Source: Micavibrio sp964400125 (GTDB lineage: Bacteria; Pseudomonadota; Alphaproteobacteria; Micavibrionales; Micavibrionaceae). From it: a stretch of 64,000 nucleotides of DNA. The stretch covers positions 51,194-115,193 of the forward strand of contig CAYNSR010000007.1 of NCBI GenBank assembly GCA_964400125.1, written 5' to 3'. Position numbers and translations under genes: made by a program. The notes beneath the pieces are model-generated. The model was given only the letters and a program-made list of their open reading frames with translations, did not search any database and had not been told where the DNA came from. This document shows positions 7,878 through 17,229 of the stretch, piece by piece. Every line of letters starts with the position of its first letter. Position 1 is the first letter of the stretch.

Positions 7878-8752
7878 AGAAAGAAAACGCGAAAAAATTG
7901 TACCACCTGCTGGAATTCAGCGGGGTTTTGGCTTTGGTTACCGCGCTTTCGCTGATGACGATGGAACGATCTTCGGCCATTGGCGGGCGTCTGGCGGAAA
8001 AAATAGGCCCCCGTCTGGGGTCAAACAAACGTGCCCTGAAACACCTGAAAATGGCACTGCCGGACAAGCCGGATGAGGAATACGAAGCCATCCTCGCTGG
8101 CATGTGGAATCATCTGGGCCGTATCCTCGCGGAATATTCAGATCTTGAATTTTTCATCGACGATCTGGAACTGGCCGGGGTCGATCATATCAAACGCGCC
8201 GTGGACGAGTACGGGCATGCAATCCTTTTTTCCGGCCATATTGGCAACTGGGAAATCATGGCACCAACATTGCTGCGCTATGGAATGCCGGTCGATCTCG
8301 TCTACCGTGCCCCGAACAACCCCTATGTGGACAAACTTCTGGCCCGTTACCGCAGCCTGAAGGGCCGCCTGCGCTTGTTGCCCAAATCCCGTGGCGGAAC
8401 CCGGCAACTGGTCGAAGCCGTTCAGTCCGGACGATCCATCGGCATCCTCATCGACCAGAAATACAACGAAGGCGTGGAGGTTCCCTTCTTCGGCCAGCCT
8501 TCCATGACCAGCCCGGCTTTCGTGCAACTGGGCCAGAAATACAAATGCCCTGTGGTTCCGTTCCGCGTCGAACGGTTGCAGGGGATTCGGTTTCGGCTGA
8601 CCTTCTATCCGCCCCTGAAGCTCTTCGACGATGCCGGAAGCCCGCGCCCCGTGGAGGACGTCATCGCCGATGCCCATCGCTTGCTGGAGGGCTGGATCGC
8701 CGAGCGCCCGGACCAATGGCTGTGGCTGCATAAACGGTGGAAAGACAGTTGA
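7865..8752 (+). CDS. lpxL: Lipid A biosynthesis late acyltransferase (LpxL/HtrB family)
   Basis: A 295-aa member of the LpxL/LpxM lysophospholipid acyltransferase family, adding a secondary acyl chain to Kdo-lipid A. An N-terminal hydrophobic helix (residues 16-33) is followed by the catalytic HxxxxE box HIGNWE (His125, Glu130). RSIGILIDQKYNEGVEVPFFGQ is the conserved donor-site segment, and the C-terminal PDQWLWLHKRWK is classic for the family. It follows lpxK with an overlap, completing a compact waaA-lpxK-lpxL operon. Choice of acyl donor (lauroyl or other) is not visible. Confidence 0.92.
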   Translation: MPDIKKENAKKLYHLLEFSGVLALVTALSLMTMERSSAIGGRLAEKIGPRLGSNKRALKHLKMALPDKPDEEYEAILAGMWNHLGRILAEYSDLEFFIDDLELAGVDHIKRAVDEYGHAILFSGHIGNWEIMAPTLLRYGMPVDLVYRAPNNPYVDKLLARYRSLKGRLRLLPKSRGGTRQLVEAVQSGRSIGILIDQKYNEGVEVPFFGQPSMTSPAFVQLGQKYKCPVVPFRVERLQGIRFRLTFYPPLKLFDDAGSPRPVEDVIADAHRLLEGWIAERPDQWLWLHKRWKDS

Positions 8753-8756
8753 GAGG

Positions 8757-9935
8757 CTATCCGTAAAACGTCTCTACCCCGGCACGGATATCGTCTTCCG
8801 CCTGCTGCATGATGATGGACATTTCTCCTGAAAACAGCTTTTGCGCCGCCGGAGTCATCATGCGCCCGTCCAGTTGTTCGGTCAGGAAGCGCAGCAATGT
8901 TTTCGGTCCTGCATTCCGGACTCCGCGCTCTTCCATGATGTTGATGCTTTCGATTTTGCTTTGCTCATAGCTCAGCCCCGCCGATGTGGCGATATCAGCT
9001 TCGTGCAACATCATCGCCATAACGGCCAGTTTCTGGTTTTCTTCGAACAGGCGCAACTTTCCGATCATCATTGATTCGACGTCTTCATCTTCAACACCGC
9101 CCATAAAGAAATGGCGGTATATTTTTTTCATCCTGACGCACGGGCTGTTGTCCCCGGCAAAAAACGTAATATCGGTGCAAAAAATAACCGTTTCAATCTC
9201 GCCCCAAAAATCCCGCTCCAGCCCGAGCGCCTCGAAATAAGGGCGTGCGATATCGAAGGCCTGCTGCTCCATATATCCCGGCGTATACATACCTTCGCGC
9301 AGATTGTCTCCGCCCTCGTGCCCCAGATCGTGAATTGTCGCGGCAATCAGCATCTTGACCAGATCATCCCTGTTCAGGATCGGCTGGTAGGGGAAATCGC
9401 TGGATTGATGAGTCACCAGAAGACGAATGGTGTGAAAAAGCACCTTCCGGTAATGCTCATTCCCGTGATATTGCAGGCCGTTCGGCACTTCGGCCAGAAT
9501 GGCGGCCATCATTGCGCCGCGCATGGCAGGCGAATCTTCGGGAAGATTGAAATACTCCGCTGCATGGGCCAGCATCACCGGCAATGACGGCCCGCCGCCT
9601 TCCTGCTCCCATCGATTAAAGACCGCCGTGGCGCGGGCCCCATAGGCGGAAACATCTTCCCCGAACAGCAAATCCCCGACATCCAGCATACGCCGGTCGC
9701 CCTCCTCGAAATTCCTGCAAATTTCATCGATGCGCGCCGTCAAAGCCTCCGGCAAGGGGCCGAATTTGTGCGGTGTCGCCACCTGCACCATATCCTTCAG
9801 GCTGGCCAATATCTCCGGGGCCCATATGTCCTCGTTCCTGCGTCTGGCAAATTCCTGATGCAATTCCGCCAACCCCTTCAAAATAAATTTCCGCGCCGGT
9901 ACGCCACCATCCCGGACCCTTATGGATTCCGCCAT
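8757..9935 (-). CDS. HD-domain protein resembling class I cyclic-nucleotide phosphodiesterases
   Basis: About 392 aa from the ATG at 9935 (AAGG Shine-Dalgarno sequence); an upstream in-frame ATG at 9968 is less likely. The central domain has YHGNEHYRKV, then IAATIHDLGHEGGDN, and later LHEADIATSAG. These three blocks correspond in order and spacing to the metal-binding motifs of class I 3',5'-cyclic nucleotide phosphodiesterases (YHNxxHAxDV, HDxxHPGxxN, and a downstream Asp). The protein is soluble. A roughly 130-residue N-terminal region has no recognised domain. It could hydrolyse cAMP or another nucleotide, or be a general HD phosphohydrolase. It is convergent with the lipid A operon and divergent from the DAHP synthase gene. 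Confidence 0.7.
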   Translation of the reverse strand: MAESIRVRDGGVPARKFILKGLAELHQEFARRRNEDIWAPEILASLKDMVQVATPHKFGPLPEALTARIDEICRNFEEGDRRMLDVGDLLFGEDVSAYGARATAVFNRWEQEGGGPSLPVMLAHAAEYFNLPEDSPAMRGAMMAAILAEVPNGLQYHGNEHYRKVLFHTIRLLVTHQSSDFPYQPILNRDDLVKMLIAATIHDLGHEGGDNLREGMYTPGYMEQQAFDIARPYFEALGLERDFWGEIETVIFCTDITFFAGDNSPCVRMKKIYRHFFMGGVEDEDVESMMIGKLRLFEENQKLAVMAMMLHEADIATSAGLSYEQSKIESINIMEERGVRNAGPKTLLRFLTEQLDGRMMTPAAQKLFSGEMSIIMQQAEDDIRAGVETFYG

Positions 9936-10039
9936 AATACCTTGAAAAATGGTACAGGCAGGGGACAAAAAGATAAAGTCAGAACTTGCGATAATTCGAC
10001 AAATTGTCTATTTATTGTACTGCACAACGGAGTTTTCTG

Positions 10040-11416
10040 ATGACTGAAACATGGTCCCCCTCGTCCTGGCGCACAAAACCGGCAAAACAGCTCCCGGCCT
10101 ATCCGGATGAAGTTGCCCTAAAAAAATCGGAAGCCTTTCTTGCCACCATGCCACCGCTGGTGTTCGCGGGGGAAGCCCGCAGTCTGCAAGCCCAGTTGGC
10201 CGATGTCTCCATGGGCAGAGCCTTTTTGTTACAGGGCGGAGACTGCGCCGAAAGCTTCGCCGAATTCAATGCTCCGAAAATCCGCGATTCCTTCCGCGTC
10301 ATCCTGCAAATGGCCATCGTCATGGCTTTTTCCGGATCGATTCCCGTCGTCAAGGTTGGACGCATGGCGGGCCAGTTTGCAAAACCGCGCAGCGACGATA
10401 ATGAAACCCGGGGCGATGTGACATTGCCGACTTATCGCGGCGACATTATCAATGGTTTTGAATTCACGGCCCAGTCCCGCGTTCCCGATCCGCAACGGAT
10501 GATACAGGCCTACAATCAATCCGCCGCAACGCTCAACCTGCTCCGCGCCTTTGCCTCGGGCGGGTATGCCGATTTGCACCGCGTCAATAAATGGAGTCTC
10601 GACTTCATGAAAGACTCCCCCCTTTACGATCGCTACGATCATGTCGCACAACAAATCGATCAGGCGCTGGATTTCATGGCGGCCTGCGGCGTCACTGGCG
10701 ACACCGTCCCGGTTATCCGTGAAACCGCGTTCTATACATCCCACGAAGCCCTGCTGCTTCCCTATGAAGAGGCTTTGACCCGAACCGACAGCACCACCGG
10801 CGAACCCTATGCCTGCTCCGCCCATATGCTGTGGATCGGCGCACGCACCAACCAGACCGAAGGGGCGCAGGTCGAATATGTGCGCGGCATCAAAAACCCG
10901 CTGGGCCTGAAATGCCCGCCGACGCTCGATACCGACACGCTGCTTCGCCTGATCGATATTTTAAACCCGGCCAATGAACCGGGGCGCCTGACTCTGATCG
11001 CCCGCATGGGCCACGATCAGGTTGAAAACAAACTCCCGGCGCTGGTGCGGGCCGTCAAATCCGAAGGTCGTCATGTCGTCTGGTCGTGCGACCCCATGCA
11101 CGGCAATACCATCAAATCGGCCAGCGGTTATAAAACCCGCAAATTCGATCATGTTCTGGGCGAAGTGCGAGGATTCTTCAATGTCCACCGCGCCGAAGGC
11201 ACACACCCCGGCGGCATCCATCTCGAACTGACCGGCCAGAACGTCACCGAATGCACCGGTGGCGCGATCATGATTACCGATGAAAATCTCGGCGACCGCT
11301 ATCACACCCATTGCGACCCGCGCCTCAATGCAACACAGGCGCTGGAAATGGCCTTCCTGCTGGCCGACGAACTCCGCCAGCTCCGCATACAAACACAGGC
11401 GCAGGCGGCGGAATAA
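10040..11416 (+). CDS. aroG: Class II (plant-type) 3-deoxy-7-phosphoheptulonate synthase
   Basis: A 458-aa cytoplasmic enzyme condensing phosphoenolpyruvate and erythrose 4-phosphate, the first step of the shikimate pathway. Class II signatures are WSPSSWRTKPAKQLP at the N-terminus, FLLQGGDCAESFAEF with the metal-binding Cys, VGRMAGQFAKPRS, WIGARTNQTEGAQVEYVRG, RMGHDQV and VVWSCDPMHGNT. The ATG at 10040 follows GGAG by eight bases and fits family alignments better than the upstream ATG at 10004. Pathway genes for later shikimate steps are absent here. It is followed after 25 bases by the pncB-like gene, perhaps cotranscribed. Confidence 0.95.
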   Translation: MTETWSPSSWRTKPAKQLPAYPDEVALKKSEAFLATMPPLVFAGEARSLQAQLADVSMGRAFLLQGGDCAESFAEFNAPKIRDSFRVILQMAIVMAFSGSIPVVKVGRMAGQFAKPRSDDNETRGDVTLPTYRGDIINGFEFTAQSRVPDPQRMIQAYNQSAATLNLLRAFASGGYADLHRVNKWSLDFMKDSPLYDRYDHVAQQIDQALDFMAACGVTGDTVPVIRETAFYTSHEALLLPYEEALTRTDSTTGEPYACSAHMLWIGARTNQTEGAQVEYVRGIKNPLGLKCPPTLDTDTLLRLIDILNPANEPGRLTLIARMGHDQVENKLPALVRAVKSEGRHVVWSCDPMHGNTIKSASGYKTRKFDHVLGEVRGFFNVHRAEGTHPGGIHLELTGQNVTECTGGAIMITDENLGDRYHTHCDPRLNATQALEMAFLLADELRQLRIQTQAQAAE

Positions 11417-11441
11417 CGCCCCTTGCGGAGGAACCACCACC

Positions 11442-12575
11442 ATGGACGACACCGAAAGCAATATCGCCAGATGGACGGACGTTTATTTCAAGCGTACAAA
11501 ATCCATCGTTGAAAAATACGGCGATGTCGATGTCACCTATGCCGTTTTCCTGCGCCGCCCTGTTATCAGCGCCCCGCGTCTTGCCGTTGAATGGCTGGAA
11601 CGTATCGCGGCGATGCGCGGGTTTAAGATTGATATCGAGCTGGTTTACGCCGAAGGTCGCTGGGTCGGCGCAGGCGAGCCGCTGATGTATATCACCGGAC
11701 CGATGAGTAAACTCTGCGATCTTGAAACCATGTTCCTGCAAAAGATCGGACCGTCTTGCGTGGCCGCCGGGAATGCCTTTGCCATGTGCATGACCCTGCC
11801 GCATGTGTCCTTTCTGGCAATGGATGCACGGCATTGCGCCGGAACGGAAATGGCCGAGATGATGGCCTATGCCGCGAGCGTCGGCAGCGCCCGGGCAAAA
11901 CGCAAATCGAATGCCATCGGATTTATCGGAAACGCCACAGATGCGACAGCGCATTATTTCGGCAATGAATCCGGATACGGAACCATGCCGCATGCCCTGA
12001 TCGGTTACGCCGGATCGACCCTGCGCGCCGCGCAGATGTTTCGCGATACGCATCCTGATGTGCCGATGACGGTTCTTGTCGATTATTTTGCTCTTGAAAT
12101 CACCGATTCCCTGACTGTATGCCGTGCATTTCCCGATCTGGCGAAATCCGGCAATTTATCCTTGCGTCTTGATACTGGTGGCGGACGCTATGTCGAAGGA
12201 CTCGACCCGCAGGCTTCGTATGCGGTTCTTGAACGCAATGCGCCGGAATGTATTCGCGGATACCGCACCGATACCGAATTGAAACACCTCATTTCCACCG
12301 GGGTTTCCGCCGCCGCCATATGGCATTTGCGCGAACGGCTGGATGATGCCGGATTTTCCAAGGTCAAAATCGTCGCATCTTCCGGGTTTAACCCCGAAAA
12401 ATGCCGCCTGATGGCCGATGCCAAAGCCCCTGTCGACATTATCGGCACTGGCTCCTTCCTGCCTGAAAAATGGACGGAAACCTATGCCACAGCCGATATT
12501 GTCGCCTATAATGGCGTCCCCATGGTCAAGGTCGGGCGGGAATTTTTGCTGCGACGGGCCGTGGCGGCGGAATAG
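11442..12575 (+). CDS. pncB: Nicotinate phosphoribosyltransferase family protein
   Basis: A 377-aa type II phosphoribosyltransferase of the NAD salvage pathway, forming nicotinate mononucleotide from nicotinate and PRPP. Support comes from the substrate-site region HVSFLAMDARHCAGTEMAE, GFIGNATDA, VLVDYFALEI, SLRLDTGGGR, VKIVASSGFNPEK and VDIIGTGSFLP, which match the PncB/NAPRTase barrel. The ATG at 11442 has GGAGG upstream; a longer frame from 11280 overlaps the DAHP synthase and is a shadow. The next gene is nadE, consistent with a nicotinate-to-NAD salvage cluster. It is shorter than many PncB proteins, so a related nicotinamide enzyme is a lesser possibility. Confidence 0.85.
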   Translation: MDDTESNIARWTDVYFKRTKSIVEKYGDVDVTYAVFLRRPVISAPRLAVEWLERIAAMRGFKIDIELVYAEGRWVGAGEPLMYITGPMSKLCDLETMFLQKIGPSCVAAGNAFAMCMTLPHVSFLAMDARHCAGTEMAEMMAYAASVGSARAKRKSNAIGFIGNATDATAHYFGNESGYGTMPHALIGYAGSTLRAAQMFRDTHPDVPMTVLVDYFALEITDSLTVCRAFPDLAKSGNLSLRLDTGGGRYVEGLDPQASYAVLERNAPECIRGYRTDTELKHLISTGVSAAAIWHLRERLDDAGFSKVKIVASSGFNPEKCRLMADAKAPVDIIGTGSFLPEKWTETYATADIVAYNGVPMVKVGREFLLRRAVAAE

Positions 12576-12641
12576 CGCCACAGGGCCGATTACCGCCCTT
12601 ATTCGATAGATTTATGCGTATAACGGACCTAGATAAATAGC

Positions 12642-14291
12642 ATGATGAATACGCTGCATATCACCATAGCCCAGCTTAACCCCGTCGTCGGGGATGTTGC
12701 CGGGAATATCGCCCGGGCGCGGAAGGTCCTGAAAAACCTGCCCGATGGGGTTGATCTCGTTGTTTTTCCTGAACTGTTTATCGCGGGCTACCCGGCGGAA
12801 GATCTGGTTTTGAAACCTGCCTTTCTCAATGCCGTTGAAAAAGGCCTCGCAGATATCGCGCATGATATCGGCCACACTGCCATTCTTATCGGCTGCCCGT
12901 GGCGGCAAGGGGGACTGGTTTATAACGCCGTTCATCTGATCCAAGACGGGAAAATTCTTGCCACGCGATTCAAACACCATCTTCCCAATTACGGCGTCTT
13001 CGACGAGGCCCGGACCTTCCACCCCGGCCCCCTTCCCGATCCGGTCGATTTTCAGGGGCATAAACTCGGGGTCATGATCTGTGAGGATGTGTGGTTTGCC
13101 GATGTCGCAGCGCATCTGAAAAAACAGGGTGCGGATCTTCTGGTGGTTGCCAATGCCAGCCCGTTCGAAATCGACAAGCTTGAAAAACGTCTTGAAATAT
13201 GTTCCCGCCGCGTGCATGAAACAGGCCTGCCGCTCCTCTACGTCAACCAGATCGGCGGGCAGGATGAACTGGTGTTCGACGGTGCATCCTTTGTCCTGAA
13301 TGAATCCGGTGACTGTGTTTTACGGGCTGAAGAATTTTGTGAAGATGTCATCCACACCGTCTGGGAGAAAACCCCCACCGGGCACTGGCTCTGTGCGGCC
13401 GGAGAACTGAAGCGCCACCGCGACGGGCCGGAACTGATTTACGAAGCCGTCACATTGGGGCTGCATGATTACGTCACCAAAAACGGCTTTCCAGGCGTTC
13501 TTCTCGGCATGTCGGGCGGAATTGACAGCGCCCTGTCCGCCGCCATTGCCACCGACGCACTCGGCCCGGATTCCGTTCACTGCGTGATGATGCCCTCTGT
13601 TTATACCTCCGCCGAAAGCATCAATGACGCGGCGGATTGCTGCAGCGCGCTCGGGCTGTCACTTGACAATATTTCGATCAAAAATCCGATCGAAAGCGTC
13701 GAAGAAGTTCTTGACCACCATTTCACACCCGCCACACCCGGCATCACCCATGAAAACATCCAGTCGCGCCTGCGCGGCCTGCTCTTGATGGCACTTTCCA
13801 ACGCGACCGGGCGGATGGTTTTGTCTACGGGAAACAAATCGGAAATGGCCACCGGATACGCCACGCTCTACGGCGATATGTGCGGCGGGTTCAATGCGAT
13901 CAAGGATGTTTATAAAACAGATGTTTTTGCCATGGCAAAATGGCGCAACACAACGAAACCGGACCACGGCTTCGGCCCCGCCGGGAAAGTGATCCCCGAC
14001 AATATCATCGCAAAACCTCCGACCGCGGAACTCAAACCCGGCCAGAAGGATCAGGACACCCTCCCCCCCTACGACATCCTCGACGACATCCTGCGCGGCC
14101 TGATCGAGGAGGAACTGGATATCGCCGCGCTGGAAAAACGCGGCCATGCGCCCGACCTGATCCGCCGCATCTGGGCCATGCTCGACCGCGCTGAATACAA
14201 ACGCCGTCAGGCCGCCCCCGGCGTCAAAATCACCGCCAAATCCTTTGGCCGGGAACGGCGCTATCCACTTACGAATCTTTTCAAAGCCTGA
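12642..14291 (+). CDS. nadE: Glutamine-dependent NAD(+) synthetase
   Basis: A 549-aa two-domain cytoplasmic enzyme amidating deamido-NAD with glutamine as nitrogen donor. The N-terminal nitrilase-like glutaminase has the Glu44 (FPELFIAGYPAEDL), Lys111 (KHHLPNYGVFDE) and Cys147 (GVMICEDVWF) triad. The C-terminal ATP pyrophosphatase domain starts near residue 280 and holds GMSGGIDSALSAAIA, STGNKSEMATGYATLYGDMCGGF and the C-terminal RRQAAPGVKIT. Length and order match bacterial glutamine-dependent NadE. It lies 66 bases after pncB; two adjacent ATG codons at 12642 and 12645 could serve as the start. Confidence 0.96.
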   Translation: MMNTLHITIAQLNPVVGDVAGNIARARKVLKNLPDGVDLVVFPELFIAGYPAEDLVLKPAFLNAVEKGLADIAHDIGHTAILIGCPWRQGGLVYNAVHLIQDGKILATRFKHHLPNYGVFDEARTFHPGPLPDPVDFQGHKLGVMICEDVWFADVAAHLKKQGADLLVVANASPFEIDKLEKRLEICSRRVHETGLPLLYVNQIGGQDELVFDGASFVLNESGDCVLRAEEFCEDVIHTVWEKTPTGHWLCAAGELKRHRDGPELIYEAVTLGLHDYVTKNGFPGVLLGMSGGIDSALSAAIATDALGPDSVHCVMMPSVYTSAESINDAADCCSALGLSLDNISIKNPIESVEEVLDHHFTPATPGITHENIQSRLRGLLLMALSNATGRMVLSTGNKSEMATGYATLYGDMCGGFNAIKDVYKTDVFAMAKWRNTTKPDHGFGPAGKVIPDNIIAKPPTAELKPGQKDQDTLPPYDILDDILRGLIEEELDIAALEKRGHAPDLIRRIWAMLDRAEYKRRQAAPGVKITAKSFGRERRYPLTNLFKA

Positions 14292-14352
14292 ACTTGCACC
14301 CCGCCCCCGGCCCGTATATAAAGGAATTTCAACCTTTTAAGGGAATATTGCC

Positions 14353-15702
14353 GTGTCCGTTCGTGTCCGTTTTGCGCCGTCCCCTACCGGCTATATCCAT
14401 GCCGGGAATGTGCGCGCCGCCGTCGTCACCTGGCTGTTTGCAAAAAAGCATCAGGGACATTTTCTGCTGCGCATTGATGACACCGATCAGGAACGGAGCA
14501 AAAAGGAGTATGAAGACGATATCGAAGCGGGCCTGATGTGGCTTGGCCTTGCGTGGGACGAAAAGGCCCGCCAGTGCGACCGCATGGACCGTTATTTCGA
14601 TGTTATAGAAGACCTCAAAGCCAAAGGCCGCCTTTATGATTGTTACGAAACGCAGGAAGAACTGGCACTGAAGCGCAAGACGCAGTTGGCGCAAGGACTC
14701 CCGCCCCTCTATGACCGCGCCGCCCTGAAACTGACGCCGGAACAAAAGGAAAGGTTTACCGCCGAAGGCCGCCGCCCCCACTGGCGCTTCAAACTCGAAG
14801 ACGGCAGCATCGAATGGCTTGACCTGATCCGTGGGCCCGTAAAATTCGACACCAAGGACATGTCCGATCCCGTTTTAATCCGGGAGGACGGCTCACCCCT
14901 TTACCATCTTTGTTCGGTGATCGACGATATCGACCATGCTATCACCCATGTCATACGCGGCGAAGACCATGTTTCCAACACCGCCATGCATATCCAGATG
15001 TTCAAGGCCATTGGCCGCGAAACCCCGCCGGAATTCGCCCATATGCCGATGATTATGGACGCGGAAGGCGGTAAGCTTTCCAAACGCCTTGGTTCCCTGA
15101 GCGTCAAGGATCTGCGCGAAACCGAAGGGCTGGAGCCGATGGCGATCATTAGCTTCCTTGCCCTCCTCGGCAGTTCCGAATCCATCGAACCCTTCACGGA
15201 TATTGCCCCGCTGCTGGAAAAATTCGATATCTCGAAATTTTCCAAGGGCGCGCCGAAATTTGACATGGAAGAATTGTCACGCCTCAACGCCAAGATCATT
15301 CACCAGATGCCCTTCAATGCCGTCTGCACCCGCCTTGCCGAAATGGGGCTGTCCACACTGGATGAACATTTCTGGAATGCGGTGCGTCCCAACCTAAACC
15401 GCCTTGCCGATATCATGGACTGGTGGACCGTGGCACACGGCCCCGTAGAACCGGCAATCGACGACAATGCCTTTATTACGCAGGCGGAATCACTCCTGCC
15501 GCCCGCGCCGTGGGGTGAAAACACATGGAAGGAATGGACTGATGCCGTCAAGAACGCGACGGGCCGCAAGGGCAAGGAATTGTTCATGCCGCTGCGCCGC
15601 GCCATCACCGGCATGGATCACGGTCCGGAACTTGCCGTCCTGCTGCCGCTGATCGGCCCGGACAAGGTCAAATCCCGCCTGAACCACAAACGCGCCGCCT
15701 GA
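14353..15702 (+). CDS. gltX: Glutamate--tRNA ligase
   Basis: A 449-aa class I aminoacyl-tRNA synthetase. The ATP-binding motifs are RFAPSPTGYIHAGN (HIGH type) and KLSKRLG (KMSKS type), and FLLRIDDTDQERS is the GluRS-specific segment. It starts with GTG; an AAGGGAA lies about ten bases upstream. Many alphaproteobacteria carry two gltX paralogues, of which one may charge tRNA-Gln with Glu for the GatCAB route. I cannot tell which paralogue this is, and no second copy lies in the window. It follows nadE after 61 bases on the same strand. Confidence 0.95.
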   Translation: MSVRVRFAPSPTGYIHAGNVRAAVVTWLFAKKHQGHFLLRIDDTDQERSKKEYEDDIEAGLMWLGLAWDEKARQCDRMDRYFDVIEDLKAKGRLYDCYETQEELALKRKTQLAQGLPPLYDRAALKLTPEQKERFTAEGRRPHWRFKLEDGSIEWLDLIRGPVKFDTKDMSDPVLIREDGSPLYHLCSVIDDIDHAITHVIRGEDHVSNTAMHIQMFKAIGRETPPEFAHMPMIMDAEGGKLSKRLGSLSVKDLRETEGLEPMAIISFLALLGSSESIEPFTDIAPLLEKFDISKFSKGAPKFDMEELSRLNAKIIHQMPFNAVCTRLAEMGLSTLDEHFWNAVRPNLNRLADIMDWWTVAHGPVEPAIDDNAFITQAESLLPPAPWGENTWKEWTDAVKNATGRKGKELFMPLRRAITGMDHGPELAVLLPLIGPDKVKSRLNHKRAA

Positions 15703-15722
15703 TACGGTCCCCACCCAATATC

Positions 15723-17129
15723 TCATGAGCCCGGTTCAGGCCCCGGCCGCACATCCGCCCGCGCATCCATTCCGGTCCCGGCGATGCCGCGCAACTGGCA
15801 CAACATCCTGTGCGCGGCCAGTTCGCGGGCGTTTTTCAGGTTAAGCGCCACAGCCCAGGTTCTGACATGCGGACCGGAAGCCGCGGGTAAATCTAAGGGC
15901 AATTTTTGTTGCATCCCAACCATATAAAGATAACCGCCCTGCACATGTACCTGCCGGACGGCTACATCCGTACGCATCCATCCGTTTTGCGCGGATAATT
16001 TTTCCAGCATCATCACAGCAGGATTTTTTCCCGGGCTGGTCAGACGATCGAACGGGTGGGAATCCCCCTGACGCGCCCGTATTTCATGCCACGGGGACGC
16101 CTCCGCCTTGGCCTGTTTTGCCTGCGCCGCAAGGCGAAAGGCTTCGGAAAGCCGCGATGATTCCTGCTTTAAAACCGGAGATTCCTTTTGCCCTTCCAGC
16201 CTGCGCACAAGAACCTGCATGGTAATGTAATCGGCATAAATGCGCATCGGCGAGCTCAGGCGAATTTTAGGCTCATTTCTGGCGGAATATTTCCTGATAA
16301 TATTCCGGCATACCTTGTCACATGCCTTATCAAAGAGTGGATCGTCAGAGACATGCGAAACATGCAGGAAAGAGGCCTGATGCTTGAAGGGAACCGTCAG
16401 GCCATTCTTCCTGATATAATCCGACGCAACAGCATTCGTCAGGCGCATCAATTCCTGCACCACCATGCCCGCCTGCTGATTCTTCTTTCTAACGGATTCG
16501 TTTTGTTTCGCGCGATACGCCAGTGGCGCAGCAATGCGGTCGCATTCATCGGCAATCGCGTTCAGGCGATTTTCCTGCATCCTGTACGCCAGCCCGTGCC
16601 AGTCGTCAACGACACCCGCGATTTCGTTGAATTGCTCGTGCAACGGCGACAAATCGCATTTCCGCAAACTGGTAAAAATCTTGCGCGCAATATCGTAGGA
16701 CAACAATTGTCCATCCGCCGATAATTCAATGATAAAGGCCAGCGCCGGACGAGGCTGCCCCTGCTGCAAACTGACATAGGCAGCCAGAAAGCTGGGCGGA
16801 AAACTCCGCGTCAGATCCCCCTGTTTTTGCGCATCTTCCCCGGTCTGGCTTTTTTTTATTCCTGAAAGCCGGAGTTTTGCCGCCATCATCGCCGGAAGGT
16901 CGGCGATAAACGTCCTGACCGTCCATCCGCCAGTTTGCGGATTTTTTTCAATCCAGACCCCGTCATCAATCAGTATCGTTTGCGGCGGATCAATCGTAAT
17001 TCCCCCGGCATGCGGGCGAGACCAAATCGCGGCGGCCAGAATGGCCTCCGGATCTGTGTCCGGCGGGTGTTGGGGCTTCCGGTTTTGTGCATTTCCATTT
17101 GCGGAAATATACTTGCGATTTGTACGCAT
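15723..17129 (-). CDS. Stand-alone RNB (RNase II/R-like) domain protein with an altered active site
   Basis: A 468-aa protein from the ATG at 17129 (AGGGAG Shine-Dalgarno sequence). Several blocks follow the RNB fold order: ITIDPPQTILIDDGV near residue 45, a GGWTVRTFIADL strand, RPALAFIIELSADGQL, a helical MVVQELMRLTNAVASDYI segment and SPMRIYADYITMQVLVRRL. In RNase II four aspartates (201, 207, 209, 210) bind metal; aligning TID and IDD keeps three, but the second is Leu here. It has no recognisable cold-shock or S1 domains, unlike RNase II/R. It may be a weak or non-catalytic RNA-binding relative; compact RNB proteins are also known in cyanobacteria. It is divergent from trmJ. Confidence 0.65.
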   Translation of the reverse strand: MRTNRKYISANGNAQNRKPQHPPDTDPEAILAAAIWSRPHAGGITIDPPQTILIDDGVWIEKNPQTGGWTVRTFIADLPAMMAAKLRLSGIKKSQTGEDAQKQGDLTRSFPPSFLAAYVSLQQGQPRPALAFIIELSADGQLLSYDIARKIFTSLRKCDLSPLHEQFNEIAGVVDDWHGLAYRMQENRLNAIADECDRIAAPLAYRAKQNESVRKKNQQAGMVVQELMRLTNAVASDYIRKNGLTVPFKHQASFLHVSHVSDDPLFDKACDKVCRNIIRKYSARNEPKIRLSSPMRIYADYITMQVLVRRLEGQKESPVLKQESSRLSEAFRLAAQAKQAKAEASPWHEIRARQGDSHPFDRLTSPGKNPAVMMLEKLSAQNGWMRTDVAVRQVHVQGGYLYMVGMQQKLPLDLPAASGPHVRTWAVALNLKNARELAAHRMLCQLRGIAGTGMDARADVRPGPEPGS

Positions 17130-17229
17130 TATTCTCCCTGTACGCAAAGACTAATATGTAAAAATATATCGTGCAACTCTTTTTCTATCCGGGGATGACA
17201 TGCCCCCGAAAAACGAATAAAACCGCCCC

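Noticed and set aside
11280..11441. Upstream extension of the pncB frame into the DAHP synthase gene
   Set aside because: It is a shadow frame; a good GGAGG and ATG at 11442 match the family start.
17120..17150. Two TGTACGCA copies before the RNB gene as an operator
   Set aside because: They are short direct repeats partly within the start codon region, with no symmetry or promoter to support regulation.
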